Part shown: piece by piece, positions 1 to 10,220 of the stretch
Numbering within the stretch: the stretch's first letter is position 1
How the letters are laid out: every line of letters begins with the position of its first letter
DNA from: Platynereis dumerilii
Lineage: Eukaryota; Annelida; Polychaeta; Phyllodocida; Nereididae
Length of the DNA: 64,000 nucleotides
NCBI GenBank assembly: GCA_026936325.1
Contig: JAPTHN010000039.1
Location: forward strand, 248,001 to 312,000
Direction: 5' to 3'
Notes under the pieces: model-generated
The model's database searches: none
Told to the model about the DNA's origin: nothing
Seen by the model: only the letters and a program-made list of their open reading frames with translations
Translations under genes and position numbers: made by a program

Positions 1-440
1 GCCTAGCAATCTAGTTAGCACAAAATCTTTTTTTACGAGACCCCCCTGCGAGTACCCGCCTCCGAGGTGACCTCCTTGGGCCTTGTAAAATATAGAATTT
101 CAATGTACCTTCCCCCGAGGTTACCCCCAGCAATATAATTAGCAGAAAAAAAAATTTTTTTACGAGACCCCCCCTCGGGTCTTTACGACATTAAAAATAA
201 AAGGAGCCCGTTACAGGATGCAGGTTGGTCTATAAAATACACATGTTAATTTTGGCTTTTATACATCAAAAGCCGACTCCGTGAGAGCAAGTGAACTTTT
301 TTTTGCGACTACCCCCCTCGGGCCTGAACGACATTAAAAGAAAACGAGCCTGTTACTTCATGTAGGTTGGTCTATAAAATGCACATGTTAAATTTGGCTT
401 ATATACATCAAAATCCCACTGTGTGAGAGCACTTGGAAAT
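1..440. repeat. Tandem repeat, unit about 142 bp
   Basis: Two clear consecutive copies lie at about 155-296 and 297-440. Each opens with a T-run and a CCCCCCTCGGG-like block and goes on through ACGACATTAAAA, GGTTGGTCTATAAAAT and TTTATACATCAAAA-like stretches to GTGAGAGCA. A degraded earlier copy of the opening block is seen near 25-60. The window begins inside the array, so its full length is unknown. No reading frame runs through it. Confidence 0.75.
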
Positions 441-553
441 TTACTATCACTATCTCAGTCTTAGTCTTTAATCTCACTCTTAACTCGTAATCTTAGTCAT
501 ATGTCATCAGACTAAATACGAAATGATAATGTACTTCGATCTGATGAAATCTA

Positions 554-846
554 AGGAGCTGACCAGATGATAGTTTGGGGGGGCTATGTACTTTACCCCC
601 GGGACAAACTTTTTTTTTGTTTGCGGTGCGTCGACGAACAATTTTTTTGCTTGCCAACACGCAACAAACGTTTTTATCGGAATTTTAACATTACGGTACC
701 CTAGCTACAGGTGGAAACAAACTTTGTTTTTTATTTCCATGTGCTGAACAAACTTTTTTTTCTTTGTCGAGTGGGAAACAATCTTTTTTTTTTCACCAAA
801 TATCCTTAGCCCCCCCCCCCCCCCAAAGATCATCTGGTCGGCCCCT
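554..846. mobile_element. MITE, GACCAGATGAT family, copy 1
   Basis: The ends are inverted repeats: AGGAGCTGACCAGATGAT at the left and the complement, ending ATCATCTGGTCGGCCCCT, at the right. Each TIR is followed inward by a poly-G (left) or poly-C (right) run. The interior holds repeated AACAAACTTTTTTT-like stretches. A second full copy is at 5179-5470. No transposase frame and no convincing target-site duplication are visible. Confidence 0.8.
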
Positions 847-1985
847 AAAGATCAAAGTGCAATCAGCTTTGACACCTGTCAGATCGACTTCAAGTGCTGT
901 TTCTCAATGGCAATTTGGTAAACTGAGCGTCAGAAAAGGGTTGAGAACTTGCAGAATTGTAATTAGCGTTGTTAGACTGCTTCTGAGAATAGATGCACTG
1001 CATAAAAGCAATTGCCATACGCGTTATTGGTCTTCCTTGAAACGCATGGACGATCGCCATGTGGGCGATATTACAATGCAAAGTCAGCTTGAAAACAGCC
1101 CCTCATGATTCAAACGATCTATGACATAACTATTAAAAAATATAAAAAACACAACAAACTATCCCCAATTCCACAACGCATTTTAGTTCATCTCTATATG
1201 AACACAAAATGGCCCACTTGACCACATCCACACCTGTATTAAGGCCAGGAAAACTTTTTTCCAAAAATCTCTAACTGTTTTTTCAGATGAAATGACGCTG
1301 GGGGAACCCAGGGTAATAAAAGGTTCTTACTCTCTCTGCCAGATATATTCAATTTAAATGAAGAAATGTGACAGGTATATATGATGTCATCCATATCCAA
1401 AGAATTTCTCATCTTGTAAAAAACTGAGAAAATGCATGAGTGATGGTGAAGTAACTGAGATGTATAATACCAGTTTCCATTGTTATTAATGATTTTACAA
1501 TTAACTCATTGTATTTCATCATTTTCAATTCAATAATTATGTCAAGCCACAGATAATGCAAGCAGGTGTTCAGTTCATTTTAAGTGAGTACTACAAGGCG
1601 GGGCCGCATTTCATGACTTCTGGTTTCCATGGCAACAGATTGAGTATTTATTTTTATTTTCATGATATGATTTTTGGGGAGTTATTTTGCAAATTACCTC
1701 AATATTATCTGACCCAAATATCATGTTTCTACATCAAATATAGGGAAAGTTATGACTAGTTGGACAGAACTTTTGGAAAACCCTTCGTAAATACATGTAT
1801 GTCAACCATGTTGCCTTTAGAATTGTTTTTTCAAACTGACATTTACAAGTTATTAAATTAATCCCACTTGTCAAATTGTTTGTAGCTGCTTTCTACTTAA
1901 TTCAAATCCTTCTTGTTTTATTTTCTTTTTTTCAATCTCTTTTGTTTTATTTTGTTTTATATAAGGTATAAGTCAGTTATATATG
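847..1985. other. No recognisable gene or repeat
   Basis: This is about 1.1 kb of mostly AT-rich sequence. The part at 850-1110 is more complex and open in two directions (about 60 to 110 codons), but neither translation resembles a family I know and no good splice sites flank it. From 1110 to 1985 I see only AT-rich DNA and T-rich runs. Confidence 0.5.
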
Positions 1986-2075
1986 CAGCTGGGTGGCCAA
2001 GTGGCTTAGGTGCCTGCCTGCTCCACCAAAGGTCTTTGCTTGCATGGGTTCGAATCCTGGGTCCCACAGAGCAAA
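1986..2075 (+). mobile_element. tRNA-derived SINE head
   Basis: The sequence reads like a Leu/Ser-type tRNA gene: an A-box region GGTGGCCAAGTGG near 1991-2004, then a B-box GGGTTCGAATCC near 2046-2057. It lacks a clean acceptor-stem partner, and non-tRNA sequence follows directly, as in a SINE. The tRNA-like part abuts the left arm of the inverted repeat that starts at 2071, so the downstream sequence may be the SINE body. Confidence 0.7.
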
Positions 2076-3432
2076 TCTAATGATTTCATGTGAACGCTTG
2101 AAGAAAATGATGAAAAAGGCCATTCAATTCACTTCAGTTGTAATCACTTAACATATAGTGTGTTTCCCCTGAGTTGAGAGTGGTGAGTTCCAGACAACCA
2201 GATCCAATTCCACATTTGGTGACATTTTTGACACCACAAATTGCTCTATCTTGTGCTGATACACCTGTTGCTCATAAAGCATCAACCCTGGACCTGCTCT
2301 ATCAGTGTCCAGGGGCATAGCTGTTAAATTTTTTAGGGGGGGGGGGTTCAGTAGAGGCAAAGGAATTGTTTATGCCCCCTTTCTTGAGGTATATATTTTT
2401 CAATATTTTGCATGTGCACGAATTTGTAAACCTGCAAAAACGAACATATACACGAATTTGACATTCGTTTAAGTGTCAAATAGTGACCTTCACGAATATG
2501 TACTTGCCTAAAATTAACTCTTAACCTAATTTTAGCCCTAAAACTGAAACCTGTAACACCTCCACGAATGCAAGTATTAGCAGTTGCACGAATGAATAAT
2601 AAAGCACATACACGAGAGTTAGATATTACATGTACACGAGCACCTATGCTCGTTTTTCCATGTCCACGAACTCGTACGTGCTCGTTTTTACACCTCCACG
2701 AATTCGTGAACATGCCAAATGATGAAAAATATATACATGCTTTCTTGAATAGCTATGCCACAGAAAGAACATACAGTGTCACCAGGACATCTACGGCTTC
2801 CAGAGTGATAAACAGTTCATGGTTTGTCAATGCTGTTGTATCTGCAGTTTAGGAATTGTTTGAAGTGCCACTCTCAACACAGGGGAAACAGACTATAAAA
2901 TTTTGCTTTTTGAAAAGTCATGTCAGAGTTTGTCACACACAATGATAGTCCAGTGAAAGAATGCAGCTGTGGAAACAGGTCCTAAAACAGTCTGAGAGTG
3001 GTAAAAGGTTCAGGGTCATTAAAAAAAGGACTTTACACACCTTGTATAGCAGCCATAGGACAAGCAGCATTACCAAGTGTGCCCTCCGCATGACATTTCT
3101 TGCGGGGGCAGATGCCGGGTTTTGAGAATAGCAAAAGGAGGGCACACCGGCAAACACAATGCCAATTTTTACCTGTGAAGCTGTTATAGAGGTTGTGTTG
3201 GGTCTTTCTGATAGACTGTAAGCCTTTTTGATGCCACAGCTATTGTACAGGCTGTTTGAGGACTTGTTTCCATGGTTGCATTGCTGCATTGGAATATCAT
3301 TGTGTGTGACAAACTCGGTCTGACTTCCCGAAAACCTAAATTTTTAACAAGTTAGATGACACTTATTGAAGTGAATTGTGTGGCCTTTTTCATCATTTTC
3401 TTCAAGCTTTCGCATGAAATCATTAGATTTGC
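2071..3432. repeat. Long inverted repeat (foldback) with a nested element
   Basis: The left arm runs about 2071-2155 and then 2896-3000. Its complement is at about 3230-3432. Shared blocks include GCAAATCTAATGATTTCAT, CTTGAAGAAAATGATGAAAA and GAGTTTGTCACACACAATGA. The left arm is split by the TA-flanked element at 2156-2895; joining across that element restores the match with the right arm. It could be a foldback transposon or two head-to-head SINE bodies; I cannot tell which. Confidence 0.75.
2156..2895. mobile_element. TIR element, 740 bp, TA target duplication
   Basis: The TIRs are TAGTGTGTTTCCCCTGAGTT at the left and the near-complement at the right (CAACACAGGGGAAACAGACTA). TA lies directly outside both ends, as in Tc1/mariner-type elements. 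The interior has several CACGAA-type short repeats (2410-2710) in both orientations. There is no transposase frame, so it is non-autonomous. Confidence 0.75.
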
Positions 3433-4125
3433 CCTATGGGGTGCCTAATACCCCCATCCAGTGGCTATACCCCAATGTGACAAACTCAGCAACAAACACA
3501 CACAAGAAATGGTCACAATTTTGTGATTTTAAGCAACTGGGTTCTTTGACATCTGATTATACATATACATAAACTCAAAAGCCCATCTGAAACTTAAACA
3601 CACAAATACAGCCCTAGAAACAGTTTTGCGTTTTTAATTTGGTTCAGTTTATCACATATTACCTCAAACGCGGATATAACTAGCACTTACGACATGTCCC
3701 ATAAAGCTGAATTGTGGCAGTACAACTTCAGCTTCCAGGTACACTTCGAAAATGTCTAACCCTGACCATTAGTTTTTCCTGATCAAGAAAATCCTATGGG
3801 ATATGTTGCTATACAGACGCTGTATTGAAGAAGTAGTTAAATTGATATCACTCAATTTTATCAAATTTGAAATTATGTTTCTGAAATCTACTAATTTTTC
3901 ACTAAAATAAAATTAGACATATTGATATACATTCCATTATTTCTGGTGGTCATTGATCATAGATATTGCTTCTCCACAAGGTAAGGTGCAATTGACACCA
4001 AAATTCAGTACATCTTATCGTCTGGTGCAAGCCATGTGACCTTTTCCTGTTCATAGATAGGGATGGAGTGTCAGAGGCCCCTGTGAACCATTTGTGTCAC
4101 AAAATTTGTTTGACCCGGCAAAAAT
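3433..4125. other. No recognisable feature
   Basis: About 690 bp of AT-rich sequence. I find no splice-flanked open frame, TIR pair or tRNA-like box. Confidence 0.5.
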
Positions 4126-4129
4126 AGGG

Positions 4130-4441
4130 TGTATTTCACAAAGTGAGAATATTGAATAAAAATAACCTCCAGATATTAATTAACCATGTCAAGTTTATCA
4201 AATATACCAAAGAACACAAAACGAAATGTTCACTTTTAGCAAGGTTGTTGAAAATCATGTATTATTTGTTAGTGCAAATGTAGATTAGATTATAAATTTC
4301 AAATGCTTTGTGCAACCTCCAAATATTAATCAATCTTGTTGAAATGTTGCATGTGTTTCTTTTACTTATGTGATCATCAATTTTAAATTTCAAATTGGGG
4401 ATTTAGGGAATTTGTTTTAAATACAATTTTGGACCACCCTA
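4130..4441 (-). mobile_element. Fragment of the GGGTGGTCC TIR element family
   Basis: Read on the minus strand from 4441 it starts TTAGGGTGGTCCAAAATT and aligns for about 250 bases with the left part of the complete element at 60039-60713, sharing CCCCAATTTGAAA, CACATAAGT and GCACAAAG blocks. The other end cannot be found, so this copy is truncated. It lies just downstream of the possible exon's donor on the minus strand, that is, in the following intron if the exon is real. Confidence 0.65.
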
Positions 4442-4495
4442 ATGTATATTTTTATGATGACATAACATTGTTAAGACAAATGAAGAAAAACTCAC

Positions 4496-4668
4496 CGAAA
4501 TTGAAAGTAGTGATTGTGTGGAAGCTGTTGGAAATGGAACTTTTACAGTGCACTCTTCCATCATTCTTCTTGGATATTTTGCTCACTTGCTGTGTACTAT
4601 AAAAGGCCTTGTGCCATTTCTCCACACCTTTAGTGCTCATCGACTTGTGAATGTTTTTCGCTAAACTC
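4496..4668 (-). CDS. Possible internal exon of an unidentified host gene
   Basis: On the minus strand a pyrimidine-rich tract ending TTACTTTCATTTTCCAG runs straight into an open 173-base segment, which ends at the strong donor G|GTGAGTTTTT. The reading frame has one base, 57 codons (SLAKNIHKSMSTKGVEKWHK and on to SFHTITTFNF) and one base, so it would enter in phase 2 and leave in phase 1. The peptide is compositionally normal and polar, with no signal or membrane segment. I do not recognise its family. Transposon fragments sit on both sides, where introns would be. No partner exon was found with confidence, so a chance open stretch with good splice signals remains possible. Confidence 0.5.
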
Positions 4669-4689
4669 CTGGAAAATGAAAGTAATACA

Positions 4690-4855
4690 GGTCTGCACTG
4701 GTTGATAGATGCTTCAATGAACTGTAACTGAATCAAACAGACTACTTATCCTAAAAGGAGAGTTACAATGACTGACAACAAATTTTAAAAAGTTATTTGA
4801 AATTGTGATGACTACTGTCTTTTGAAAAACAATAATGCGCTTCATTTGGAAAACA
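4690..4855 (+). mobile_element. Fragment of the TTATCGTTTTCATAGC TA-element family
   Basis: It shares GAATCAAACAGACTACTTAT, AAGGAGAGTT and GAAATTGTGATGACT blocks with the elements at 42979-44539 (opposite strand) and 52874-53393 (same strand). Neither TIR is present here, so this is an internal remnant. Confidence 0.65.
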
Positions 4856-4861
4856 TTGAGA

Positions 4862-5108
4862 CAAATAGGTGTAATTACCTAAGTTAACAAACATAGAACA
4901 AAGTGAAATGACATTTTAGAGAATATACCATTGTAATCTTGATGGAGACCTCATTACAAAAACTCGTCCACCCCCCCCCCCCAAATACCATGTCTGGTTC
5001 CGCCACTGAAATAGGTGTAAATACCTAAGTTAACATACATAGAACAAATTGAAATGACATTTGAGAGAATACCCAATGTAATCTTGATGGAGATCTCATT
5101 ACAAAATA
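4862..5108. repeat. 100-bp direct duplication with a hAT-like end between copies
   Basis: Copy 1 is about 4862-4962 and copy 2 about 5008-5108. Both start AAATAGGTGTAA and run through TACCTAAGTTAACA to GATCTCATTACAAAA-like ends. Between them is a poly-C run and a hAT-style terminus TCTGGTTCCGCCACTG (4993-5008). The eight bases AAATAGGT follow that terminus and also begin copy 1. This looks like an aberrant hAT-MITE event. Confidence 0.6.
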
Positions 5109-5141
5109 CAAAAATTCTTTCCACAGCCTTCATAGTACAGA

Positions 5142-5175
5142 GTAGGCCCTATACGTATATACATATAGGGCCTAC
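5142..5175. repeat. Short palindrome, 12-bp arms
   Basis: GTAGGCCCTATA at 5142-5153 is complementary to TATAGGGCCTAC at 5164-5175, with a 10-base loop. It lies immediately left of the MITE at 5179-5470. Confidence 0.7.
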
Positions 5176-5178
5176 AAC

Positions 5179-5470
5179 AGGGGCCGACCAGATGATAGTT
5201 GGGGGGGGATCGATTTTACCCCTCGTATGAATTTATTATTTGTTTGCGAAGCATCGATGAACAATTTTTTTCGCATGGGAATGAACGACAAACTTTTAAA
5301 TTGCAATTTTAACATTACAGTGCCCTAGCTACACGTGAAAACAAACTTTTTCATTTTCCACGTGCTGAATAAACTTTTTTTTCAGCATGTTCAGTGTCAA
5401 GTGAGAAACTAACTTTTTTTTTAACCAAAAGTCCATGCCCCCCCCCCCCCAGATCATCTGGTCGGCCCCT
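5179..5470. mobile_element. MITE, GACCAGATGAT family, copy 2
   Basis: The TIRs are AGGGGCCGACCAGATGAT and its complement ATCATCTGGTCGGCCCCT, with a poly-G run inside the left end and a poly-C run inside the right. Interior blocks (GTGCCCTAGCTACA, CACGTGCTGAA, AACTTTTTTTT) match copy 1 at 554-846 in order. It is non-coding. Confidence 0.85.
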
Positions 5471-6820
5471 TATGAAACATACAACTATAGTTTTGTCAAT
5501 GTTATTTTCAATACAGACCTAATATGGATTTTTGCAATTCTCCATGATTTCAATTTTGGAGTTTTAAAAATCTCTGCAATTTAGCATTTAGACGTCTAAG
5601 TTATGGCTCTTTAAATGACTTAACTCATTTGGAGTGTCAATCATATGAAATTTTGATAAAATCCAAAAAAACTGAAAAATGTTTTGGATTTATGACTTTT
5701 TCCCTGCATTTTTGTTTCTCGCAAATTAATCTTAATGGACATTATATAGCTGAATGCAAATGTCTGTGATGATACAAGTTTAAAATACACAAAAATGTGA
5801 AAAGACTCATATTCTCAACATTTTCCTGTCTAATGTTATGCTATGCTATTTTCATACATATTTTTGTCATATTACTTTGTTCAAATTCAGAAACATATCC
5901 ATGAATCCATGAGGAAATTGCTTTGTTACAAAACATGCAGATTGCACCTGTGTCGGAATAGGTGTTGAAAGCTGATGGTTTGCTGCCGCGCATCCTATGT
6001 TTTGTATTGTTTTTTTTTTTTTTAAATATAAAAAATCAAAATGTGCAAGTAATTTTTGTGCTGACTGTATATTGACATTCTGATAAAGGTCTCAGTTATA
6101 AGACAATGCTCCTTTCCAGTTCATTAATGAATTCCAGTCTTGACTGCACTATCTTATAAAGAAAGCCATAAATTTACATGTCACCCATCCCCCCCCCTCT
6201 CTCTCCCCATGGGATAACTGAAAACAGGTGCAGTTTTCCCATTATGCCCTTATCAGTGGCTGCTGATACTGATATCTATTGTACCCTAAGTTTGTACCCC
6301 AATGGTCTAATCCAACTTATATCCTTGTAAATTTATCATGTGTCATCTACATATTATTGTATATCTTATTATATATATAATCTTAAAACAAGAACAAATT
6401 TATCATTACATTGAGTTTCCTAGAAAACAAAGTGTCCTTTACATTTGTGTAAAAATCACTATTCTGAGTAGCAAAAGAAAGTTAAAAAAAATTGGAATTC
6501 AATAGGCAATGTTGTATGACTTTCTTTTGATTTTGGTAATATTTCTTTTAAGCAATGTCATGCATAGTATGCTTAATTTATAAAAGGGACTCTGGAATAA
6601 CATACATGTACAATACATGTAATAGTTTTAAAACAGAATACTTTGAAAGAACACAATAGCTTAATTCAGACTAATTCAGGTTCATTGAAAGTGGACAACT
6701 TATGTAAACTATTATATAATTAACATTTCCAAAAAAGAGCTAATTATATCATATATTAAAAGAACATAACGGCATCATCATTAAACAAATAATATATAAA
6801 TTGAATGTGTTGAAAGCAGG
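5471..6820. other. AT-rich stretch without a recognisable gene
   Basis: About 1.35 kb. I see T runs near 6009 and a short C run near 6188-6196, but no TIR pair, tRNA box or convincing exon. Confidence 0.5.
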
Positions 6821-7113
6821 ATGCATAATATGCTAATGAACAGCATGAAAAAGGTATATAAGACTCACCTTGACATTGTTGCAGCATATAAGAATAGGGA
6901 TAATGATACACTCTTCAAACATGATGATGATCATCAGCTGCTTACTGTTGGAAGCACATGTGTAGACTGTGACCTGCAGCTCTGGTCAGTCCATGCATGG
7001 CAGGCACCATGTGACTTCCCAAGATGCAACTTGCAACTTGCACCAGACAGGGTGCACAAGGGTGATGCACTTGAAATTGTCCAAGGTCAAAGGGGGTCAA
7101 AGGGCCTCAAATC

Positions 7114-7160
7114 CAGGGGCGGATCCAGGATTTTTCAAAAGGGGGGGGGGGGCAGCAATA
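7114..7160. mobile_element. hAT-type MITE end
   Basis: CAGGGGCGGATCCAGGATTT followed by a poly-G run is a common hAT MITE terminus. A matching opposite end was not found; two more poly-G runs at 7227-7237 and 7335-7343 may be decayed interior or related ends. Confidence 0.55.
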
Positions 7161-7363
7161 CTTATAACATTGAAGTCTCTAATTTTTGTTTCCAAATAGC
7201 AATATGAAGGATTTATTTGACAAAGGGGGGGGGGGCTTGTACCCCCCCAGGTATTAGATGGTGTAATGTTTTAGCTTAAATATGAATGAATACCAGACTC
7301 AGATTAATTTAATATCTAGGGTTTTTTTGCAAGGGGGGGGGGTGCTTTTTGCAAATTAAGGAT

Positions 7364-7440
7364 TATCTATCTACCTCTTTATCTATACATGTATATCTCT
7401 TTATCTATATATCTCTTTATCTATCAATCTATCTATTCAC
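7364..7440. repeat. Imperfect ATCT microsatellite
   Basis: Interrupted TATC/ATCT units (ATCTATCTACCTCTTTATC and similar) over about 75 bases. Confidence 0.8.
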
Positions 7441-8405
7441 CTGTATGCAGCCAATTCTTCTACCTTTATGTATATATTTAACTTTTTTTCACATTTCTTA
7501 CATTGCTTAAAAATGAGTGTTGGTTATTTTTAGGCCTAAATATTATTATATATTTTAATAACATTCTTTCATTTTATATAACATGTTAAAAATCAACTTT
7601 GTTTTCAACTTCAAGCACAACATTACACACATTTAAAATTTCTTTAGTTCTGAATAGGTGGGAAGTTAACTTAAAAGATATAATTGCTTTGAGAAAAGCA
7701 TAACATAATCAAAACAAACACATTGACCACAGTTAATTCAATTGTACAAACAAATTTGCAGATTTCTACATAGCAATTAACAAAATAACAAAATGTACCA
7801 TTTTAATTCAAATAACTGAAGTTTAATTTTATTTGCAACTTTCCTGGTTAAGTAAGATATGCATGAAACAAGGGGGGAGATTTGTTTCATAAAAATGCCT
7901 ACTCATTTTAGATATTAAAACTTTTTAATTACACACCCCATGCCTTCATGTTCATGATAAAATCGATACAGTACCCTTTTTAAGGATACTTTTCTTGTTA
8001 TGGGATGGGAAGACCCATTACCAAGGGTGCTAGGGTTGCATTTATACATAATCTGTCATAGACAGAAATTTACATAGACTGCTCTTTCTTATCTATTTTT
8101 TTTACTGATACATTTACTTGATTTTGAAAGGAAGTTCATATCGTCCGCACTAAACTCTGTGCAAATCTATAGTCAAAATCTATAACATAGTTTAACAGAA
8201 CAGCAGTTAAGGGGTATTTTTTTATGATGAGAAGACAGGTCTTGGGTCTCCCTGGACAAGGGCAGGATATGTGATGACAAGACTAGAGATTATCAGATAA
8301 CATGACACAGGATCTGACAAGTGTTTTATATCATAATTAGGATGACTAGACGTGACAAGAGTGGCCTTCAAAAGTGACTTTTGAGTTTTTAATTCACAAA
8401 ATCAT
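7441..8405. other. AT-rich stretch without a recognisable gene
   Basis: Nothing recognisable: no open frame over 60 codons, no TIR pair and no tandem repeat. Confidence 0.5.
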
Positions 8406-8410
8406 ATTAT

Positions 8411-8690
8411 TACATGACCACTATGCTAGAGCAATGCTGATTGGCCAAAATCAGTCACATGACGACATCATAAACTCATATTGCATGGTTCGAGTGCAAT
8501 ATGAGATTTTTTCCAAAAAAAATTTTTTATAACTTTTTTTTTTCAGATTTTTTCATATTGCATGGTTAAAGTGCAATATGAGTTTTCATAAAAAAATAAT
8601 AAAAATTGCAAAATTGTTTTTTTATTCACATTGATTTTTCAGACTTTTTTTTTTCAGATACATTATATTCGAAGCATAGTGGTCATGTTA
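8411..8690. mobile_element. MITE with two internal hairpins
   Basis: The left end TACATGACCACTATGCT (8411-8427) is complementary to AGCATAGTGGTCATGTTA (8673-8690). Inside are two hairpins from one unit: CTCATATTGCA/TGCAATATGAG at 8475-8505, and CATATTGCA/TGCAATATG at 8554-8580. Long T runs separate them. It is non-coding; the target duplication is unclear because the flanks are simple TA/TTA. Confidence 0.75.
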
Positions 8691-8869
8691 TAAAACAAAT
8701 GCGGCACTTATTATAATATTGGTGTCATATACTTTCTTTTACAGTCTTGTTGTGAATTATCCATTAGTAGCCAGGAAGTGAATCAAGTGATGCTTACGTA
8801 AGGCCGACACAGCCCCATTGGGGAAATATGCAGTATTCTTTTAGAACACCCTTTGTCCTTTTATCTCTT

Positions 8870-8985
8870 GTTTGATAGGTTTTTGTCTGAGTATTTCTTG
8901 ACTGAGTTTTCTTTGTCTGAAAATTGCTTGTCTGATCTTATCTTGTTTGATTATTACTTGTCTGAATTCCTTTCGTCTGGTTCAT
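8870..8985. repeat. Minisatellite-like TTGTCTGA repeats
   Basis: TTGTCTGA or a one-base variant recurs about six times at roughly 17 to 20-base spacing, separated by ATTATT- or TTTTC-like spacers. The array runs up to the 3' end of the adjacent LINE. Confidence 0.6.
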
Positions 8986-10218
8986 TTATTCATTCACTTA
9001 CATATATGAAATACATGGAATAAAATTAAGTACATTTTAAAATAGACAGTAATCGACAATAGAAATAAAAACAATTATATAGTACAAACAACATTAAAAA
9101 TAAAATCAAGCTCTTTAGCATAAAAACCTTCAATAAAAGCGCAGCTGCTTCTCACATCACACATATCAAATCACAGTCACAATATTCAACTAACTTCAAT
9201 AGTCTCTGGCCTTTCAAAATCACATTATGCGTATCACACTCTTACTGTCTCTTGTACACATACGAGCTAGGAAAGACACTTTTTCATTCTTGCTTTTCTC
9301 CATTTTCATGACTAACTTGATGAATCTCGCATAAATTTGCCTGAGCGCTGTAGGTCTTTCCAACAGTTGTGGCAGAAAACGTCTGTGTGTTGTATATGGC
9401 AGGTGAAGAACACGTCTCACACAGCGATTCCAACACGTCTGAAACTCTGCAACAGCAGCATCAGAGAAACGCCAGGCCTCACTGCCATAAAAATGGGCAC
9501 ATTGTGTGTTGAATACATTTTGGACAACTTCTAGCTTACTTCTTCCAAGTGTTACAACCACTGAGTTAGTTCTTTGAATTAAGTCACTTTTCTTCTTTCT
9601 CACATCTATATTCTCCCGGAGAGTGGCCTCAAAATAATTCCCTAGATGTTTAATGCTATCAATCCATTGTAGTAGTGTTCCCTTCAAGTAAACACATGGA
9701 GGCACAGGTTTCCTCTTCCTTCTAAACAGGACACACACTGTTTTTAATGGGTTGTAGGTTACACTAAACTTGTCACCAGAGGCTTCACAAATTTCAAGCA
9801 TTTGTTTCAGACCACGAACACTTGGAGCGCACAGGGTAATATCATCAGCATAACAAAGGGCTCCGTAAAAATGGCGACCAATGCGACATCCAACACCTTG
9901 CTTCTCAAGTTCAAGTAACAAAATATCCATATATACACAGAACAATAATGTTGACATTACACCACCTTGACGAATACCATTAGTTGTCTGAAACGGTTTA
10001 CTGCTTCGCCAAACAGTTCGTAAAGACTGACGTTTATACATGTCCATCATCATACGTAACACAATAGGAGGCATGCCTCTGTCAATCAATATGCTAAATA
10101 GTTGATCATGTCTGACCTTGTCAAATGCCTTTGAGGCATCAATAAAACAGGTATACACCTCTGCGTTATTATTTAGATAATATGATATCACTTCTTTCAA
10201 AGTTAGACTGCACATAAG
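8968..10218 (-). mobile_element. 5'-truncated non-LTR retrotransposon (LINE), CR1/L2/Jockey-like
   Basis: On the minus strand the element runs from the reverse transcriptase (10218 to 9220) through an AT-rich 3' untranslated region to a short TGAATGAATAAATGAA-like tail near 8970-8985, the sort of simple-repeat tail used by CR1/L2-type LINEs instead of poly-A. The endonuclease and the N-terminal part of the RT are missing. The TIR element at 10221-11206 abuts its 5' end, and no LINE coding sequence is visible beyond 11208. Confidence 0.85.
9220..10218 (-). CDS. LINE reverse transcriptase, partial
   Basis: The open frame is 350 codons from the ATG at 10272, but its first 18 residues come from the neighbouring TIR element; LINE sequence starts at LMCSLTLKEVI. 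The order is the RT fingers and palm with motif A FIDASKAFD (residues 43-51), the GIRQGG motif (99-104), the catalytic YADD box (141-144), then the thumb and a C-terminal region with CWNRCVRRVLHLPYTTHRR. The protein would copy its own RNA at a nicked target. The RQGG box is followed by VMST where family members usually have VLSP. The frame has no internal stop, so the copy is fairly young, but it lacks everything before the RT core. Confidence 0.9.
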   Translation of the reverse strand, partial: LMCSLTLKEVISYYLNNNAEVYTCFIDASKAFDKVRHDQLFSILIDRGMPPIVLRMMMDMYKRQSLRTVWRSSKPFQTTNGIRQGGVMSTLLFCVYMDILLLELEKQGVGCRIGRHFYGALCYADDITLCAPSVRGLKQMLEICEASGDKFSVTYNPLKTVCVLFRRKRKPVPPCVYLKGTLLQWIDSIKHLGNYFEATLRENIDVRKKKSDLIQRTNSVVVTLGRSKLEVVQNVFNTQCAHFYGSEAWRFSDAAVAEFQTCWNRCVRRVLHLPYTTHRRFLPQLLERPTALRQIYARFIKLVMKMEKSKNEKVSFLARMCTRDSKSVIRIM

Positions 10219-10220
10219 TA

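Noticed and set aside
1986-2075. A functional tRNA gene
   Set aside because: The A and B boxes are good, but the acceptor stem does not pair and SINE-like sequence follows without a terminator.
6869-6944. Possible minus-strand exon with a good AAG|GTGAGT donor
   Set aside because: Its acceptor is weak, only about 25 codons are open, and the outgoing phase does not fit the possible exon at 4496-4668.
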